A stretch of 64,000 bases of DNA from Sistotremastrum niveocremeum HHB9708. Taxonomy: Eukaryota; Basidiomycota; Agaricomycetes; Sistotremastrales; Sistotremastraceae. A program made the translations under genes and the position numbers. Below are positions 62,271 through 64,000 of this stretch, piece by piece. The DNA lies in assembly GCA_001630475.1 (NCBI GenBank), contig KV419399.1:456552-520551 (forward strand), given 5' to 3'. The first letter of the stretch is position 1. Each line of letters begins with the position of its first letter. The notes under the pieces are model-generated. The model was not told the origin of the DNA, did no database searches, and worked only from the letters and a program-made list of their open reading frames with translations.

Positions 62271-62915
62271 CTAAATCCCTTCCTGGCCGATAGCATTCAT
62301 GACATAGGCGCGATCGGCTTCTAAACTGGCAATGCGATCCTCTAGATGGGCCTTGACATCCTCCAGATGGGCGATGCGAGCAATGTTGTCAGCCTGTGCG
62401 GCCTCGGATGCAGCGTTCTGATCCTTGAGATAAGCTATTTCAACGGCTTGGTTCGCGGAATGAAGTCTTTCAGGCACGAGTCAGTAGAGATGCATGATGA
62501 GGGATGACCGAAATATCAACGTACCGAATGCGAGCGAGATCACTTGACGCAAAGATGCTTCAGCTCAAAGTATGACAATAGCAAGCCAAACACTCACTCT
62601 ATCAATCTGCAAGCATGGTTCATGACATCCGCTCTACCCCGAATATGAGCCATCTCATCGGCGCCAAGATGGTTTCCAATCGACTCTTGAAGGCGATGGG
62701 CGGCGTCCGCAATTTTTTGCCGAGATCTTTGCTCGCTGAGACGCTGATTATGAGCCGCGGTATCATGTCCCTTGAAGGTTTTTGAGTCAGAATTGGAAGA
62801 ATGAGATGGGGGTTGCGGCTGTACATGTTGATACTGAAGGTTGTTGGCTGCATACCGAATGAATGTAGTGACCACAGAGAGCTAAGGATTTCAGTGACAT
62901 ACTATGGTTAGACAT
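62271..62915 (-). CDS. small degenerate bHLH/zipper-like protein, paralogue D
   Basis: Four exons, 62915-62903, 62847-62598, 62542-62525 (18-nt microexon) and 62466-62271, give 158 aa with consistent phases. After a short Gln/Pro/Ser leader, residues 36-90 form the bHLH-like unit: AAHNQRLSEQRSRQKI, a helix ADAAHRLQESI, a loop, then GRADVMNHACRLID. A long coiled coil follows, with a heptad-like repeat (IAHLED, AHLEDR, IASLEAD). The Glu seven residues before the helix-1 Ile, typical of DNA-contacting bHLH, is kept. The classical His is not aligned. It lacks the 200-residue disordered N-terminus of paralogues A-C, so it may act as a dimer partner or inhibitor of the longer proteins; this is inference. 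The phase-2 intron in helix 2 is shared with them. Confidence 0.72.
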
Positions 62916-64000
62916 ATTCGAATAGACAGTAATGTTCTTTCGTGCAAAAGCCTTGTCGTCGAGAGGAATGTGAAGAGGAACCAGAAGGTACGAGCGCCAA
63001 TGACAGGCTCATTTAAGTCGCATTTTTGCCATGGCGCAAGGGATGATGATGTGCATGGCAAAAATTTCGGGTTCGCGTCAAGGAGATGATACAGTAGAGT
63101 TTGGATCTTAGGGATTTGAGGTGTAGTCTACGCTGAGGAAGGTGCATGAGAACGTCGAGGGTGGGCTCAGTAATATATCTTGCGAAGTCGAAAGCTAAGA
63201 GGCTTGATTAGATGGAGACGAAAGGCCGGCTGAACAGGATTTACACTGAGAACTCATGCCACTCTGCAGCTTTTGGAACCCAGAGAAGGCATATTCTGGG
63301 TGGAACACCCGGTCCGAAGAAATAGAGTCAACTCGGCTCCGCAACCGAAATTGATCAAGATAAAAGCCGGATTGTTCGAAGCGTCGTGATTTGCGTTCGC
63401 CGGTACATGGACGAACCCGCCAAATTACTCGAATGGATAGAGGATTCCTCGGGTGATGCTGTTTTGTGGACGGAAATGTGCAATATTTTTGTGAAATCTG
63501 ATTTCGATGAGAGCATCTAAGACCTTCGGTCTGAACCAAGCTGATGTACGTTAGAACACGGGTGCAAGACAACTCAAACGATAACATACTGGGAGCGGAG
63601 TAGCGACATTCGGTTCCCAGAACATGTAATCGCAACACATGGAAATTCTGATCGGCATGCTTCAATGGAGGTAGGAACATATTTGATTGGCGATCACAAG
63701 GAAAGATGCCCCAATGTGGTCGAACAATCACAGCGGCTAAGAGTGCGTTCTCCGACGGCCAGGGAAAGCAATTCAAAGGTGTGAAGATGTATATAGATGC
63801 GCACTGAGATGGCTGAACCTTGTAGGATGTAAGCGGCCGGTTTTGAATAACTACAGATCACGACGCACCATTAAAGACCCTGTCAAGCCGCTACACTCAT
63901 GAATGCCATTGGTTTGCCACACCCCTTGCTTGACTTCCAACGCAAGCACACACCACCCCTTTCCATTTTCATCCGTCCTCCCTCTCTCAGCTCCATTGGA
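62916..64000. other. upstream region of paralogue D and window edge
   Basis: A 193-codon minus frame (63195-63776) lacks a domain or intron and is probably chance. The last 100 bases are pyrimidine-rich on the plus strand, as just before fungal start sites, so a plus-strand gene may begin beyond the window. Confidence 0.35.

Noticed and set aside
63195-63776. 193-codon minus-strand frame upstream of paralogue D
   Set aside because: No domain and no splice continuity with paralogue D, whose own start and leader are sufficient.

Overview
The window looks like nuclear DNA of a basidiomycete fungus, most likely an Agaricomycete. Genes are cut by many short introns (about 48-100 nt, GTRNGT...YAG). 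Several products belong to families I know mainly from that class: a DUF6699-like protein, a four-helix adaptor joined to a degenerate kinase fold, a glycine-rich membrane protein, fungal P450s and a P-loop sulfotransferase-like protein. All gene models were spliced by eye from reading frame and splice sites. No database search was possible.

Layout. From 1 to 24 kb the DNA is gene-poor: a small LTR-bounded element (2632-4362), three minus-strand paralogues of a degenerate bHLH-type family (5.9-7.1, 10.5-11.8 and 15.4-16.6 kb), a glycine-rich membrane protein (20.3-21.4 kb), and a DNA transposon with perfect 95-bp inverted ends around an assembly gap (23135-23689). This is followed by a minus-strand U2 snRNA gene (about 23.9-24.07 kb). 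From 27 to 50 kb the DNA is gene-dense and mostly conserved: a large serine-rich disordered protein, cohesin SMC1, a DUF6699-like protein, an MLKL-like adaptor/pseudokinase, a mitochondrial DHTKD1-type dehydrogenase E1, and a RasGEF-pseudokinase fusion. From 52 to 60 kb there is a small proline/serine-rich protein and then two cytochromes P450 flanking a sulfotransferase-like gene, a possible small secondary-metabolism group. A fourth bHLH-like paralogue lies at 62.3-62.9 kb.

The most interesting signals are: (1) four bHLH-like paralogues that share a phase-2 intron at the same point of helix 2; (2) a RasGEF domain fused to a kinase fold that has lost the catalytic aspartate; (3) an MLKL-like helical bundle plus pseudokinase gene two genes away from it; (4) the inverted-repeat transposon whose interior is exactly the assembly gap. 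The long stretches between 1-5.9, 7.1-10.5, 11.8-15.3, 16.6-20.2, 24.1-27.0, 49.6-52.4 and 60.2-62.3 kb hold no gene I can support with confidence.
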